A stretch of 64,000 bases of DNA from Fulvimonas soli (GTDB taxonomy: Bacteria; Pseudomonadota; Gammaproteobacteria; Xanthomonadales; Rhodanobacteraceae). Positions 55,410-64,000 of this stretch are shown in pieces (the stretch's first letter is position 1; each line of letters begins with the position of its first letter). Made by a program: the position numbers and the translations under genes. The stretch is from contig NZ_QGHC01000001.1 of the NCBI RefSeq assembly GCF_003148905.1, forward strand, positions 1 through 64,000, read 5' to 3'. The notes under the pieces were generated by a model, which did not search any database, was not told the DNA's origin, and saw only the letters and a program-made list of their open reading frames with translations.

Positions 55410-55667
55410 TCAGGACGCCTTGTTCTTGAACACCCAGTGGTAGATCAGCAGCAGCACCACCGCGCCCACCACCGAGGCGATGAAGCCGGCCGACTCGCCG
55501 GGCGCGTACATGTGGAACACGTTCTGCCCCGCCCAGGTGGCCAGCAGCGAGCCGGCGATGCCGATCAGGCCGGTGATGATGAAGCCGCCCGGATCCCTGC
55601 CCGGGGTGAGGAACTTGGCGACGATGCCCACGATCAGGCCGACGATGAATACCCAGAGCCAATGCAT
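55410..55667 (-). CDS. GlsB/YeaQ/YmgE-family membrane protein
   Basis: An 85-residue three-span membrane protein: MHWLWVFIVGLIVGIVAKFL, GRDPGGFIITGLIGIAGSLL and GFIASVVGAVVLLLIYHWVF match the transglycosylase-associated protein family, whose members are often stress-induced. The ATG at 55667 was chosen to give the usual length. Confidence 0.93.
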   Translation of the reverse strand: MHWLWVFIVGLIVGIVAKFLTPGRDPGGFIITGLIGIAGSLLATWAGQNVFHMYAPGESAGFIASVVGAVVLLLIYHWVFKNKAS

Positions 55668-55902
55668 GTCAGTGTGTCCTTCTGCGGAGTGGAAGACGAT
55701 CCCCCTGAAGCATTGCCTGCGGCCGCGTTCCATGCGGGCCGCCGCCGTCGGCCGGCGGTGTTCCGGGCGGGCCGGCGAGCGGTCCCTATCATGCAATGGG
55801 GCGGGCGCCGCGGGCAGTCCCCGGCGCGCCGGCGGCGGATGGCGCACCGCCGCATGCTAAAATCGTCCGGTTAGCTGCCTTCTCCCCACCCCCGAGGAAG
55901 CC

Positions 55903-57102
55903 ATGCCCCAGCTCGCCCAGCGTGTCGGCCGCGCCAAGCCCAGCGCGATCATGGTGATCGCCGAGAAGGCGAGGCAGCTCAAGGCCGCCGGCCGCGACAT
56001 CATCAGCTTCTCCATCGGCGTGCCCAACTTCCTGCCCGGCGAGCACGTGTACGCCGCGGCGCGCGAGGCGCTCTCGCACGACTCCGGCCAGTACGGCAGC
56101 AATCGCGGCGCCGAGCCGCTGCTGGACGCCTTCCTCAAGCACATCGAGGCGCTGGGCTTCAGAGGCTACGGCCGCATGAACCTGTCCATCGGCATCGGCG
56201 CCAAGCAGGTGCTGTACAACCTGGCCGAGGCGCTGCTGGACGAGGGCGACGAGATCGCCTTCGCCGCGCCGTTCTGGACCACCTACCGCGACATCGCGGA
56301 CATCGTCGGGGCGAAGGCCAACATCCTGCACTGCGGCCCCGAGCGGAACTACAAGCTGGTGCCCGCGCAGCTCGACGCCGCGCTGGCGCGCAGGCCCAAG
56401 GTGTTCCTGTTCAACAACCCGTCCAACCCCACCGGCATGGTCTACACGCGCGAGGAGATCGCCGCGCTGGCCGACGTGCTGGCGGACCACCCGGACACCT
56501 GGATCGTCACCGACGACATCTACAACTCGATGGTGTTCGACGGCATCGGCTACCACAACTTCGTGTTCGCGCGGCCGGAGCTGAAGGACCGGCTGGTGTT
56601 CGTCGACTCGCTGTCCAAGACCTACGGCATGCCGGGCTGGCGCGTGGGCCTGATGGCGGGCCCGGAGGCGGTGGCCAGGGCGGTCACCACGCTCAACTCC
56701 AACCACATCACCAGCCTGCCGGAGGTGATCACCGCCGCCGCGGTGGCCGCCCTCGCCGGGCCGCAGGACGTGCCGCAGGCCAAGTGCGCCGAGTTCGCCG
56801 CCAAGCGCGATACCGTGGTGGCCGCGCTGGCCGCGATCCCCGGCGTGGTGTGCCCGCGGCCGCAGGGCGCGTTCTACGCCTTCCCGGACATCTCGGCCGC
56901 CTTCGGCAGGCGCCACGGCGACACGCCCATCGACAGCGACGTGGCGTTCTGCGCCGCGCTGCTGGAGGCCAAGGGCGTGGCCTGCGTGCCCGGTTCGGCC
57001 TTCGGCGAGCCGCGCGCCATGCGCATCTCCTACACCTGCCCGGCGGCGCAGCTGCAGCCGGGGCTGGAGCGCATCCAGGCGTTCTTCGCCGAACTGACCT
57101 GA
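55903..57102 (+). CDS. Class I aminotransferase (aspartate or alanine type)
   Basis: A 399-residue PLP enzyme. Seen: SFSIGVPNFLPGEHVYAAAR, YGSNRGAEPLLDAFLKHIEA, FLFNNPSNPTGMVYTREEIA, VTDDIYNSMVFDG, and Lys239 in DSLSKTYGMPGWRVGLMAGP as the PLP-binding Lys. The group corresponds to the AspC/AlaC-like fold I aminotransferases; aspartate is favoured because malate dehydrogenase follows 83 nt later, which would link oxaloacetate and aspartate. Specificity is not certain. Confidence 0.93.
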   Translation: MPQLAQRVGRAKPSAIMVIAEKARQLKAAGRDIISFSIGVPNFLPGEHVYAAAREALSHDSGQYGSNRGAEPLLDAFLKHIEALGFRGYGRMNLSIGIGAKQVLYNLAEALLDEGDEIAFAAPFWTTYRDIADIVGAKANILHCGPERNYKLVPAQLDAALARRPKVFLFNNPSNPTGMVYTREEIAALADVLADHPDTWIVTDDIYNSMVFDGIGYHNFVFARPELKDRLVFVDSLSKTYGMPGWRVGLMAGPEAVARAVTTLNSNHITSLPEVITAAAVAALAGPQDVPQAKCAEFAAKRDTVVAALAAIPGVVCPRPQGAFYAFPDISAAFGRRHGDTPIDSDVAFCAALLEAKGVACVPGSAFGEPRAMRISYTCPAAQLQPGLERIQAFFAELT

Positions 57103-57185
57103 TCCATCCGCTGGGTGGGCCGCGTGTCCACCGGTTCCATCTCGACGGGCCGAGCCCGTCCAGTCATTCGTAAGGAGTGGAAGTG

Positions 57186-58172
57186 ATGAAAGCCCCCGTT
57201 CGAGTCGCAGTCACCGGCGCCGCCGGCCAGATCGGCTACGCCCTGCTGTTCCGCATCGCCGCCGGCGACATGCTCGGTCCCGACCAGCCGGTGATCCTGC
57301 ACCTGCTGGAGATCACCCCGGCGCTGCCCGCGCTCAACGGCGTGGTGATGGAGCTCAACGACTGCGCGTTCCCGACCCTGGCCGGCGTGGTCGCCACCGA
57401 CGACGTCAACGTGGCCTTCAGGGACGTGGACTACGCGCTGCTGGTCGGCGCGCGCCCGCGCGGCCCCGGCATGGAACGCAAGGACCTGCTGGAGGCCAAC
57501 GGCGCCATCTTCGCCCCGCAGGGCAAGGCGCTGAACGACCACGCCAAGCGCGACGTGAAGGTGCTGGTGGTGGGCAACCCGGCCAACACCAACGCGCTGA
57601 TCGCCCAGCAGAACGCGCCGGACCTCGACCCGCGCCAGTTCACCGCGATGGTGCGGCTGGACCACAACCGCGCGCTCTCCCAGCTCGCCGAGAAGACCGG
57701 CAAGCACACCACCGACATCAGGAAGGTCACCATCTGGGGCAACCACAGCTCCACCCAGTACCCGGACCTGCACCACGCCACCGTGGACGGCAAGCCGGCG
57801 CTGAGCCTGGTCGACCAGGCCTGGTACGAGAACGACTTCATCCCCACCGTGCAGCAGCGCGGCGCGGCGATCATCAAGGCGCGCGGCGCCTCGTCGGCCG
57901 CCTCGGCGGCCTCGGCCGCGATCGACCACATGCGCACCTGGGCGCAGGGCACCGCCGAGGGCGACTGGGTGTCGATGGGCATCCCGTCGGACGGTTCCTA
58001 CGGCATCGCCCCGGGCGTGATCTACGGCTACCCGGTGACGGTGAAGAACGGCAAGTACGAGATCGTGCAGGGCCTGGAGATCAATGCCTTCTCCCGCGCC
58101 CGCATGGACGCCACCGACAAGGAGCTGCGCGAGGAGCGCGCGGGCGTGGAGCACCTGTTCGCCAAGAAGTAG
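57186..58172 (+). CDS. mdh: Malate dehydrogenase
   Basis: A 328-residue NAD-dependent enzyme of the TCA cycle, oxidising malate to oxaloacetate. Seen: [91 protein letters not shown] and [16 protein letters not shown] with the catalytic His. ATG 57186 was chosen: AAGGAG (57172-57177) lies 8 nt upstream; GTG codons at 57177 and 57183 overlap or crowd it. Length is the family norm for this MDH group. Confidence 0.97.
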   Translation: MKAPVRVAVTGAAGQIGYALLFRIAAGDMLGPDQPVILHLLEITPALPALNGVVMELNDCAFPTLAGVVATDDVNVAFRDVDYALLVGARPRGPGMERKDLLEANGAIFAPQGKALNDHAKRDVKVLVVGNPANTNALIAQQNAPDLDPRQFTAMVRLDHNRALSQLAEKTGKHTTDIRKVTIWGNHSSTQYPDLHHATVDGKPALSLVDQAWYENDFIPTVQQRGAAIIKARGASSAASAASAAIDHMRTWAQGTAEGDWVSMGIPSDGSYGIAPGVIYGYPVTVKNGKYEIVQGLEINAFSRARMDATDKELREERAGVEHLFAKK

Positions 58173-58191
58173 CCGGATCGTTTCCGGCAAG

Positions 58192-58219
58192 CCCGAGGGC
58201 GGCCGAGGCCGCCCTCGGG
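58192..58219 (+). terminator. Long GC-rich hairpin after mdh
   Basis: A 13-bp inverted repeat CCCGAGGGCGGCC/GGCCGCCCTCGGG almost without loop (12 bp with a 4-nt loop is more realistic), 20 nt after the mdh stop. No T run follows, so Rho-independent function is uncertain. Confidence 0.55.
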
Positions 58220-58409
58220 TGGTGCGCCCCGGTAGGGCAGCATCGGCTGGGCCGTCTTCCGCGGCGCCCGGTTCCGTGCATCGGTCGTCGGATGCCGGTC
58301 GGATGTGCTGCCTGGGCAGGGCAGGCGGGTGGCCGCTTTTCGCTTCCCGTTCCGAGGCCGGGTGCCTGTCGATGGAAACCCCGCCGCGGGCGGGCGCTCC
58401 GGCCCTGGG

Positions 58410-59006
58410 TCAGGCCTGGGGCGGCGGCGACGGTTGTTCCGGGGCGAGCAGCCGCCGCAAGGCGCCCTGGACGATCTGCGAAAATTTTGCCGGCTCGCCA
58501 TAGGCGCGCGCCGTAAGCATCGCGCCGTACACGGTCGACATGAACGACTCGGCTTCCGCGCTGGCAGCGCCCTTCAAGCGGAAGACGCCCAGCTGGGCGC
58601 CGCGCGTAAGCACTGTCTCGAGCCATCGGGACAGGTCGCGGAAGTGCGCCCGGACACCCTCGGCCAGGTCCTCGGGCAGCGAAGGCAGCTCGCTCGCCAG
58701 CATGCCGGCGACGCAGAAGGGCGCCGAGGCGTCGGCGATGCACCTTTCCCAGTAGCCCGTATAGAACAGCAGCTGCCGCAGAGGGTCGAACTCGCTTCCC
58801 TCGATCAGCCGCGTCTGTTCCGTGATGGCGGCCCGCGATTGCTCGACGACCGCCCGCGCGAGGTCCGCCTTGGTCGGGAAGTGGTGGTGGATGCTCGCCT
58901 TGCGCACCTCGACCTGTTCCGCCACGTCCGCATAGCTGAAGCCGTTGTAGCCGCGGGTCTGGATCAGGTAGCGCGCCGAGTCGAGCAGCTTCTCGCGGGT
59001 GTTCAT
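58410..59006 (-). CDS. TetR-family regulator
   Basis: A 198-residue regulator: N-terminal HTH MNTREKLLDSARYLIQTRGY, NGFSYADVAEQVEVRKASIH, HHFPTKADLARAVVEQ, standard TetR, and a helical ligand domain with PFCVAGMLASELPSLPEDLA (TetR_C33-like). The ligand is unknown. It is divergent from the membrane-protein gene at 59129 across a 122-bp AT-richer region holding a dyad. It probably represses itself and that gene. The 237-bp gap before it holds only the mdh hairpin. Confidence 0.93.
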   Translation of the reverse strand: MNTREKLLDSARYLIQTRGYNGFSYADVAEQVEVRKASIHHHFPTKADLARAVVEQSRAAITEQTRLIEGSEFDPLRQLLFYTGYWERCIADASAPFCVAGMLASELPSLPEDLAEGVRAHFRDLSRWLETVLTRGAQLGVFRLKGAASAEAESFMSTVYGAMLTARAYGEPAKFSQIVQGALRRLLAPEQPSPPPQA

Positions 59007-59068
59007 GCCGAGAGGCTACCATCAAGTCGGCAGGTAATCAAAGTAAATGTCAAGAAATATTGGAACAT

Positions 59069-59098
59069 TTGACCCATTAATCTACCAACTAGTAGGAT
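59069..59098 (+). promoter_or_regulatory. Promoter with TetR-type dyad before the DUF308-like gene
   Basis: TTGACC (59069-59074), 18-nt spacer, TAGGAT (59093-59098). The imperfect dyad CTACCAACTAGTAG (59082-59095) overlaps the spacer and the -10. Half-sites agree at 5 of 7 positions. The TetR protein at 58410 is the natural candidate. Confidence 0.5.
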
Positions 59099-59128
59099 GA
59101 AATTTCCTTTCCCCAAGAGCAATCCGCC

Positions 59129-59677
59129 ATGAGCTTCCTGCAACGTTTCTATTTCCTGCGCGCCGGCGTGGCCTTCGTCTGGGTCGCGCTGGTGGTGCTT
59201 CTCTCCCGGCTGCAAGTGCCTGCGCTGGTGACGGATGCGCTGCTGGTGCTCTATCCGGCGTGGGACGCCGGGGCGAACATCCTCGACGCGCGGCGCAGCG
59301 GCGGCCTGCGCGCCAACCCCGGGCAGAGGCTGAACGCGCTGATCAGCCTGGCGACCGCCGTCGTCCTGGCGATCGCCCTTGCGGTGCGCGGGAATGCGGG
59401 CGGCGTGCTGGTCTTCGGCCTGTGGGCCCTGCTGTCGGGGCTGCTCCAGCTGCTGGTGGGCGTTCGGCGCCGGCAGCTGGGCGGCCAGGTCTTCATGATG
59501 ATCAGCGGCGGCCAGTCGGCGCTGGCGGGCGTGTTCATGGCCATGCAGGCGTTCGGCAAGGTTCCGACGATCGCCCAGCTGGCACCCTACGCCGCATTCG
59601 GCGGACTCTACTTCTTGCTGGCGGCGTTGCGGCTCACCTTCAAGCGGTCGCGGCCCTTGCAGCCAAGTTCCAACTGA
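59129..59677 (+). CDS. DUF308-like membrane protein
   Basis: A 182-residue protein with about six membrane spans (near residues 8-28, 33-50, 68-90, 95-112, 122-145, 150-172), containing VFMMISGGQSALAGVFMAMQ. The pattern resembles DUF308/HdeD-like proteins; function unknown. It is probably the target of the divergent TetR regulator. The following 263 bp (59678-59940) hold no recognised feature. Confidence 0.8.
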   Translation: MSFLQRFYFLRAGVAFVWVALVVLLSRLQVPALVTDALLVLYPAWDAGANILDARRSGGLRANPGQRLNALISLATAVVLAIALAVRGNAGGVLVFGLWALLSGLLQLLVGVRRRQLGGQVFMMISGGQSALAGVFMAMQAFGKVPTIAQLAPYAAFGGLYFLLAALRLTFKRSRPLQPSSN

Positions 59678-59940
59678 AACGTCCGGGGTTCCGTCGAGCA
59701 TGCCGGTCTTTCCCTTCCACGGCTGCCGTCGCGTCGCTGGCGTGCCCGGTCCCTGCGGCGCCGGGCGCATCCGCCGCGTCACCTTCTCCAGCGGTGAAGG
59801 CGACGCCCGACGTCGCCCTGGCGGCGACGCATGCGCCAGACGGCGCACCGATGGATTGGCGGCGAAGTGTTCCCTTACTCCCGCGTCGGTTTCCGGTGCA
59901 CGGTTCGGCGCGAAATCCCGTCGTGTCGCATGATCGCGGC

Positions 59941-60873
59941 TCAGTGCGACGAAACATACGCCGACGGTGTCGGCGCCTCCGGCATGGCGAAGCTGCGTTT
60001 CATCCGTTCCACCTCTGCCACCGGCGGTCTCCCGAAGAGCCGCTTGAATTCGCGGCTGAACTGCGACGCGCTTGCGTAGCCCACGGCGGCGGCCGCCGCT
60101 GCCGCCGTGGCGTGCTGGCGAAGCATGAGCAGGCGCGCCTGGTGCAGGCGCGTCGACTGTACGTAGCGCATCGGCGAGGTGCCCGTCATCGCGCGGAAGT
60201 GCGCGTGGAAGGTGGGCGTGCTCATCGCCGCCTCGCCGGCCAGCTCGTCCACGCTGAGCGCCTCGGCGTAGCGGCTGTGGATGACGCGGATCGCGCGCGC
60301 CACCATGGCGAACCTGCCCCGCTGCGCGAGCGCCGCGCGCGAGGAGCCGCCCTGGGCGCCCGACAGGACCCGGTAGTAGATCTCGCGCACGAGCGCGGGA
60401 CCGAGCACCTCGCCGTCCGGGGGACTCGCCAGCGCCTCGAGCAGGCGCAGGACCGACGCCGCGAGCGCGTCCTCCAGGGGCGAGGCATACAGCCCGCGCG
60501 GCGGCGCCGACGATGCCCCGCGCCGCTCGTCGATCCGGATGCACACCTCCGCGGCCACCGCGTGATCGAGGCGGAAGTAGATCGCCAGCAACGGCTCGTC
60601 CGCCGAGGCGTCCGTCTCCATCGTGAAAGGCACGGGCACGGACACGACGAGGTAGTGCTGGTCGTCGTAGACGAAGACCTCGTCGCCCAGGAAGCCGCGC
60701 TTGCGCCCCTGCGCCACGACGACGATGCCGGGCTCGTAGAGCACGGGCGCGCGGCTCAGCGGCCGGTCGGAGCGCAGAAGGCGCACGTCCGGCAGCGGCG
60801 TCAGCGTGTACCCCTCGATCGGCGCGAGCTCCCGGAGCAGGGCAATCATGCGGCGGCGGGAAGGCGCATCCAT
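59941..60873 (-). CDS. AraC-family regulator with AraC-type N-terminal cupin
   Basis: A 310-residue regulator. N-terminal AraC_N domain (SRAPVLYEPGIVVVAQGRKR, YDDQHYLVVSVPVPFTMETD, typical of the group that controls oxidoreductases), then a C-terminal double HTH (SVDELAGEAAMSTPTFHAHF, TSPMRYVQSTRLHQARLLML, AAAVGYASASQFSREFKRLF). ATG 60873 was chosen over 60912 to match the family start. It is divergent from the SDR gene at 61011 and probably activates it. Confidence 0.92.
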   Translation of the reverse strand: MDAPSRRRMIALLRELAPIEGYTLTPLPDVRLLRSDRPLSRAPVLYEPGIVVVAQGRKRGFLGDEVFVYDDQHYLVVSVPVPFTMETDASADEPLLAIYFRLDHAVAAEVCIRIDERRGASSAPPRGLYASPLEDALAASVLRLLEALASPPDGEVLGPALVREIYYRVLSGAQGGSSRAALAQRGRFAMVARAIRVIHSRYAEALSVDELAGEAAMSTPTFHAHFRAMTGTSPMRYVQSTRLHQARLLMLRQHATAAAAAAAVGYASASQFSREFKRLFGRPPVAEVERMKRSFAMPEAPTPSAYVSSH

Positions 60874-61010
60874 GCGGCCACTCTCCGGCTTCCCCGTCCC
60901 TGCCGCAAGCACCCTTCATAGGATCAGGCAATGACGCCACACGGGGGGCCATGGGCTGCATGGCGCCGGGTATCTACGATCGCTTCCATGCCTGGCCAGG
61001 AGTCCATGCC

Positions 61011-61841
61011 ATGACCCGCAAGACCTTTTTCATCACCGGCGTCAGCAGCGGCTTCGGCCGCGCGCTCGCCCGCGAAGCCCTGGCCGCCGGCCACAAGGTG
61101 ATCGGCACCGTCCGCACCGACGCGGCGCGCCGCGCCTTCGAGGGCCTGAACGATGGCCATGCCTACGCCGCCATGCTGGACGTCACCGACATCGACGCGA
61201 TTCCGGGCGTCGTTGCCGACGCGGAATCGCGCTTCGGTTCCGTCGACGTCCTCGTGAACAACGCGGGATACGGCCACGAGGGCATCTTCGAGGAATCCCC
61301 GCTCGACGACATGCGCCGCCAGTTCGAAGTGAACGTGTTCGGCGCCGTGGCGGTCACCCATGCATTCGTGCCGCGCTTCCGCGAGCGTCGCAACGGGCAC
61401 ATCATCAACATCACCTCGATGGGCGGCTTCATCACGATGCCGGGCATCGCGTACTACTGCGGAAGCAAGTTCGCGCTCGAGGGCATCAGCGAGGTGCTCG
61501 GCAAGGAACTGCGGCCGTTCGGGGTGCACGTGACCGCCGTCGCCCCGGGCAGCTTCAGGACGGACTGGGCGGGCCGGTCGATGCAGCGCTCGCCGAGACG
61601 CATTGCCGACTATGACGGGATGTTCGACCCCATCCGCCAGGCCCGGCTCGAAAAGAACGGCAAGCAGCTCGGGGATCCCGTGAAGGCGGCCAGGGCCATC
61701 CTGACCCTGGTCGGCCTGTCGGACCCGCCCGCGCATCTCCTGCTTGGCAGCGATGCGCTTTCCCTCGTGCGCGAAAAGCTCGCGGCCATGGCCGCGGATA
61801 TCGATGCCTGGGAGAGCTTGACGCGATCGACCGATGGTTGA
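61011..61841 (+). CDS. Short-chain dehydrogenase/reductase
   Basis: A 276-residue classical SDR: TFFITGVSSGFGRALAREAL (TGxxxGxG), DVLVNNAGYGHEGIFEESPL, INITSMGGFITMPGIAYYCG with Ser and YYCGSKFALEGISEVLGKEL (Y-x3-K). The oxidoreductase acts with NAD(P); its substrate is unknown. AGGAG precedes ATG 61011. The AraC gene next door is divergent, a widespread pairing (AraC plus SDR). Confidence 0.93.
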   Translation: MTRKTFFITGVSSGFGRALAREALAAGHKVIGTVRTDAARRAFEGLNDGHAYAAMLDVTDIDAIPGVVADAESRFGSVDVLVNNAGYGHEGIFEESPLDDMRRQFEVNVFGAVAVTHAFVPRFRERRNGHIINITSMGGFITMPGIAYYCGSKFALEGISEVLGKELRPFGVHVTAVAPGSFRTDWAGRSMQRSPRRIADYDGMFDPIRQARLEKNGKQLGDPVKAARAILTLVGLSDPPAHLLLGSDALSLVREKLAAMAADIDAWESLTRSTDG

Positions 61842-61888
61842 TGCCGGAGTCCTGCTCCGCGGGAAGTATCGTGTCGGCGGGCGCTGAG

Positions 61889-62030
61889 CCCCGCTCCCCA
61901 CGGGAGAGAGGCTGGGTGAGGGTGCGGCCAGGGCCTGACGCCGCGCTCCACCCGGACCCTCACCCGCCTGCCGGCACCCTCTGCCGAAGGGAGAGGGATT
62001 CACTCGTGCGGGCAACGGGCGCCTGCGTGT
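61889..62030 (-). repeat. Second dispersed repeat, inverse copy
   Basis: On the minus strand it reads CGTTGCCCGCACGAGTGAAT, CCCTCTCCCTTCGGCAGAGG, GTGCCGGCAGGCGGGTGAGG, GTCCGGGTGGAGCGCGGCGT and CAGGCCCTGGCCGCACCCTC, which aligns with 52020-52120 on the plus strand. It fills most of the 261-bp gap between the SDR and MerR genes. Confidence 0.75.
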
Positions 62031-62102
62031 CGCTGTTTCAGCCGGCGGGGTCCGCCAGCCGCTCCAGCATGTGCCGGATCGCTTCCGGTGCCTTCGCCCG
62101 GT

Positions 62103-63128
62103 TCAGTGTCGAGCCCCGCTGCTTGCCAGCGCCTCGCGCACATATCCCAGCAGCGCATCGTCCACCGCGCTGCCGCTGCGCAGCTCCGGTTCTTTCGCGT
62201 AGGCCTCGCGGATGCGCGCGTGGGTGGCCGGATCGTCGCCGGCGTATGCGCGGAAGAGTTCCATCCAGCGCCGTGCCATCGCCTGCACGCGCGGGTCGTT
62301 GGCCGGCACGCGGTCGGCAAGCGCGCCGCGCAATTCGGCGATGAGCTCGGGCCAGGCATGCATCTGCTTGCCGTAGTGGGCGCGCATGCGTTCCATCTCG
62401 TGCGGCTGCAGGTAGCGGGCGAAGATCGCCAGCCGCGCGCTTATCATCGCCTGCTCCACGAAGCGCTCCAGTCCGGGCGTGAGGCCGCTGCGCTCGCGCA
62501 GGCCGGGCTCGTTCTCGTTCATCGCGCGCAGGCGCATCAGGAACGCGGGATTGTCGCCGGTGCCGCGGCCCACCAGGTCCATCCAGCGCAGGGCGAGGAG
62601 CTGCGCGTCGGGATCGTCCGGCGTGGCGCCGCGCTCCATCGCCGCCCGCACGGCGGTGACCAGGGCGCTCCATTCGGGCAGCACGTCGGGATCGGTGTGC
62701 AGCGGCAGGGTCTTCAGTTCTTCCGGGGTGAAATACTTCTCGTACATCGTCATCAGCTCCAGCGTGTCCAGCCAGTCGGCCAGGTCGGGGGACTGTCCGG
62801 CGGCCAGCTGCGCGCGCAGGCGCACCAGCCGCTCGCGCAGGCGCGCCGCCTCGGCCGCCTGGCGGTCGATCTGCGCGATCTGGCGCTCGACCACCTCGGC
62901 CAGCGGCCGTTGCGGTCCGGACAGGGCGGCTCCGATGTCGGCAAGCGGCAGGCCCAGCTGGCGCAGGGCCTGGATGCGGTGCAGGCGCTCGACGTCCGCC
63001 TGCCCGTACAGCCGGTAGCCGGCAGCGGAGCGCGACGAGGGACGCAGCAGGCCGATCGCGTCGTAGTGGTGCAGGGCACGCACGGTCAGCCCGCAGCGCC
63101 TGGCCAGCTCGCCCACCGTCAGCAGCAT
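62103..63128 (-). CDS. MerR-family regulator of TipA type
   Basis: A 341-residue regulator: N-terminal MerR HTH LLTVGELARRCGLTVRALHH, YDAIGLLRPSSRSAAGYRLY and HRIQALRQLGLPLADIGAAL, a coiled coil (RQAAEAARLRERLVRLRAQL), then a duplicated C-terminal TipAS-like domain (EKYFTPEELKTLPLHTDPDV with WMDLVGRGTGDNPAFLMRLR, and WMELFRAYAGDDPATHARIR). The domain binds small peptides or drugs in TipA. It has its own promoter with a 19-bp spacer and internal dyad. Confidence 0.92.
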   Translation of the reverse strand: MLLTVGELARRCGLTVRALHHYDAIGLLRPSSRSAAGYRLYGQADVERLHRIQALRQLGLPLADIGAALSGPQRPLAEVVERQIAQIDRQAAEAARLRERLVRLRAQLAAGQSPDLADWLDTLELMTMYEKYFTPEELKTLPLHTDPDVLPEWSALVTAVRAAMERGATPDDPDAQLLALRWMDLVGRGTGDNPAFLMRLRAMNENEPGLRERSGLTPGLERFVEQAMISARLAIFARYLQPHEMERMRAHYGKQMHAWPELIAELRGALADRVPANDPRVQAMARRWMELFRAYAGDDPATHARIREAYAKEPELRSGSAVDDALLGYVREALASSGARH

Positions 63129-63159
63129 CGTCCTCGCTCCTTCTCGTCGCGTGGCGGGC

Positions 63160-63190
63160 ACGCTAAGGGCTCACGTTACGTGAGGGTCAA
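63160..63190 (-). promoter_or_regulatory. MerR-type promoter: 19-bp spacer with a perfect 15-bp dyad
   Basis: On the minus strand TTGACC (63190-63185), a 19-nt spacer and TAGCGT (63165-63160). The spacer begins with the palindrome CTCACGTAACGTGAG (63184-63170). Long spacers with a central dyad are the hallmark of MerR-controlled promoters, where the regulator twists DNA to realign the boxes. It drives the MerR gene itself. Confidence 0.72.
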
Positions 63191-63255
63191 GCGTTCCGGC
63201 CACCTGCCGGCCAGGCGGCCTTGGGTTTACCCTTGGCCCGTTGCCGGGAAGCGCC

Positions 63256-63903
63256 ATGACCGAACCGATCACCGTGCTGGTGGCCGACGACCACCCGATG
63301 TTCCGCGCCGCGGTGGTGCACACCCTGGGCGCGGCGGTGGCGGCGCGCGTGCTGGAGGCGTCCAGCCAGAGCGGCCTGGAGGCGGCGCTGGCCGTCGAGC
63401 CGGCGGTGGACCTGGTGCTGCTGGACCTCGCCATGCCCGGCGCGATCGGCTTCTCGTCGCTGCTGTGGCTGCGCGCCGAGTACCCGGACCTGCCGGTGAT
63501 CGTGATCTCCTCCAACGACCGCCCGCGCACCGTGCGCCGTGCCCAGCAGTTCGGCGCCGCCGGCTTCGTCTCCAAGGCCGCGCCGGTGGAGGCGCTGGGC
63601 GAGGCGGTGCGCACGGTGCTGGACGGCGGCCTGGCCTTCGAGGCCAGCCGCGCCGAGCGCAGCCCCGAGGACGCCGCCCTGGCCGCCCGCCTGGCCCGGC
63701 TCACCCCGCAGCAGTTCCGCGTGCTGATGCTGCTGGCCGAAGGCCTGCTCAACAAGCAGATCGCCGACCGGCTGGGGCTGGCGGAGAACACGGTGAAGAT
63801 CCACGTCACCGCGGTGCTGTCCAAGCTGGAATGCCGCTCGCGCACGCAGGCGGCGGTGCTGGTGAAGTCGCTGGATCTGGAGGAAGAAAGCGCAGTGGAT
63901 TGA
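63256..63903 (+). CDS. LuxR-type response regulator, paralogue of the one at 47324
   Basis: A 215-residue regulator: receiver VLVADDHPMFRAAVVHTL with phospho-acceptor Asp57 (LVLLDLAMPG), Lys in FVSKAA, and LuxR HTH (LTPQQFRVLMLLAEGLLNKQ, IADRLGLAENTVKIHVTAVL). About half the residues match the regulator at 47324, including DRPRTVRR and LLNKQIADRLG. No kinase gene is within the remaining 97 bp; its partner may be beyond the window or be the SSF kinase. Confidence 0.93.
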   Translation: MTEPITVLVADDHPMFRAAVVHTLGAAVAARVLEASSQSGLEAALAVEPAVDLVLLDLAMPGAIGFSSLLWLRAEYPDLPVIVISSNDRPRTVRRAQQFGAAGFVSKAAPVEALGEAVRTVLDGGLAFEASRAERSPEDAALAARLARLTPQQFRVLMLLAEGLLNKQIADRLGLAENTVKIHVTAVLSKLECRSRTQAAVLVKSLDLEEESAVD

Positions 63904-64000
63904 AAGCATCCGCCGTCGCCATGGGCGGGATGTGCCATCGCGTGATCCTTGCGCCAAGCGTCGGGAAGGCATCCGTGCTCCCCTGGGTTCGATGGAGGCG

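Noticed and set aside
59678-59940. Small ORFs in the gap after the DUF308-like gene
   Set aside because: No ribosome site, poor composition and no conserved-looking protein pattern.

Overview
The window is GC-rich (estimated above 70%, not counted), densely coded bacterial chromosome. The gene set points to a gammaproteobacterium of the order Xanthomonadales (Xanthomonadaceae/Lysobacteraceae or Rhodanobacteraceae): fused RlmKL, Bpt, TypA, SelO, a two-gene ergothioneine pathway, DUF1800/DUF1501 exported proteins, TonB and SSF-kinase genes, several -10 boxes placed 6 nt before the start codon, and REP-type repeats with a core like ATCGCGGCCGGAGGCCGC. No tRNA or rRNA gene, CRISPR array or prophage was recognised. 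Species cannot be fixed from the sequence alone.

Layout. 1-430: edge of an IS3-family element beside a decayed gene. 0.4-6.5 kb: housekeeping genes (bpt, tesB, cell-wall amidase, rlmKL). 6.5-14.7 kb: small exported proteins, egtB-egtD, rsmC-rsuA, selO, trxC. 14.8-20.8 kb: SH3 protein, NERD-helicase, a frameshifted diguanylate cyclase behind a FliA-type promoter, MpaB-like oxygenase, exported cyclophilin. 20.87-24.0 kb: the most notable locus, a split-borosin-type alpha-N-methyltransferase, a 98-aa candidate precursor with a borosin-binding-like leader and an acidic, proline-rich tail, and a TPR-GGDEF membrane protein 11 nt downstream. 24.4-26.2 kb: PadR regulator operon. 26.5-30.8 kb: DUF1800-DUF1501-DUF1800 exported set. 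30.9-36.2 kb: small enzymes, an ArsR/SRPBCC pair, typA.

37.5-49.9 kb reads as a polyhydroxybutyrate (PHB) use locus. It holds an exported lipase-like hydrolase, a GntP-family permease, a TonB receptor, a secreted PHB depolymerase, an SSF-domain hybrid histidine kinase with a LuxR-type regulator, and a 3-hydroxybutyrate-oligomer hydrolase. The joint role is inferred from the two PHB-specific hydrolases and the context. 50.1-54.8 kb: ppiB, then a LacI regulator and a GH3 beta-glucosidase whose promoter carries a perfect LacI-type operator over the -35 box. 54.9-58.2 kb: small stress-type proteins, an aminotransferase and mdh. 58.4-63.9 kb: four regulators (TetR, AraC, MerR/TipA, LuxR), two of them divergent from small target genes and the MerR next to its own operator.

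Long intergenic spaces are filled mostly by dispersed repeats: a ~250-bp family with an internal REP pair (three copies), a ~110-bp family (two copies in opposite orientation), and inverted ATTCC/GGAAT elements. One repeat copy ends exactly where a lipoprotein gene is truncated, and another supplies a false start codon in front of rsmC.
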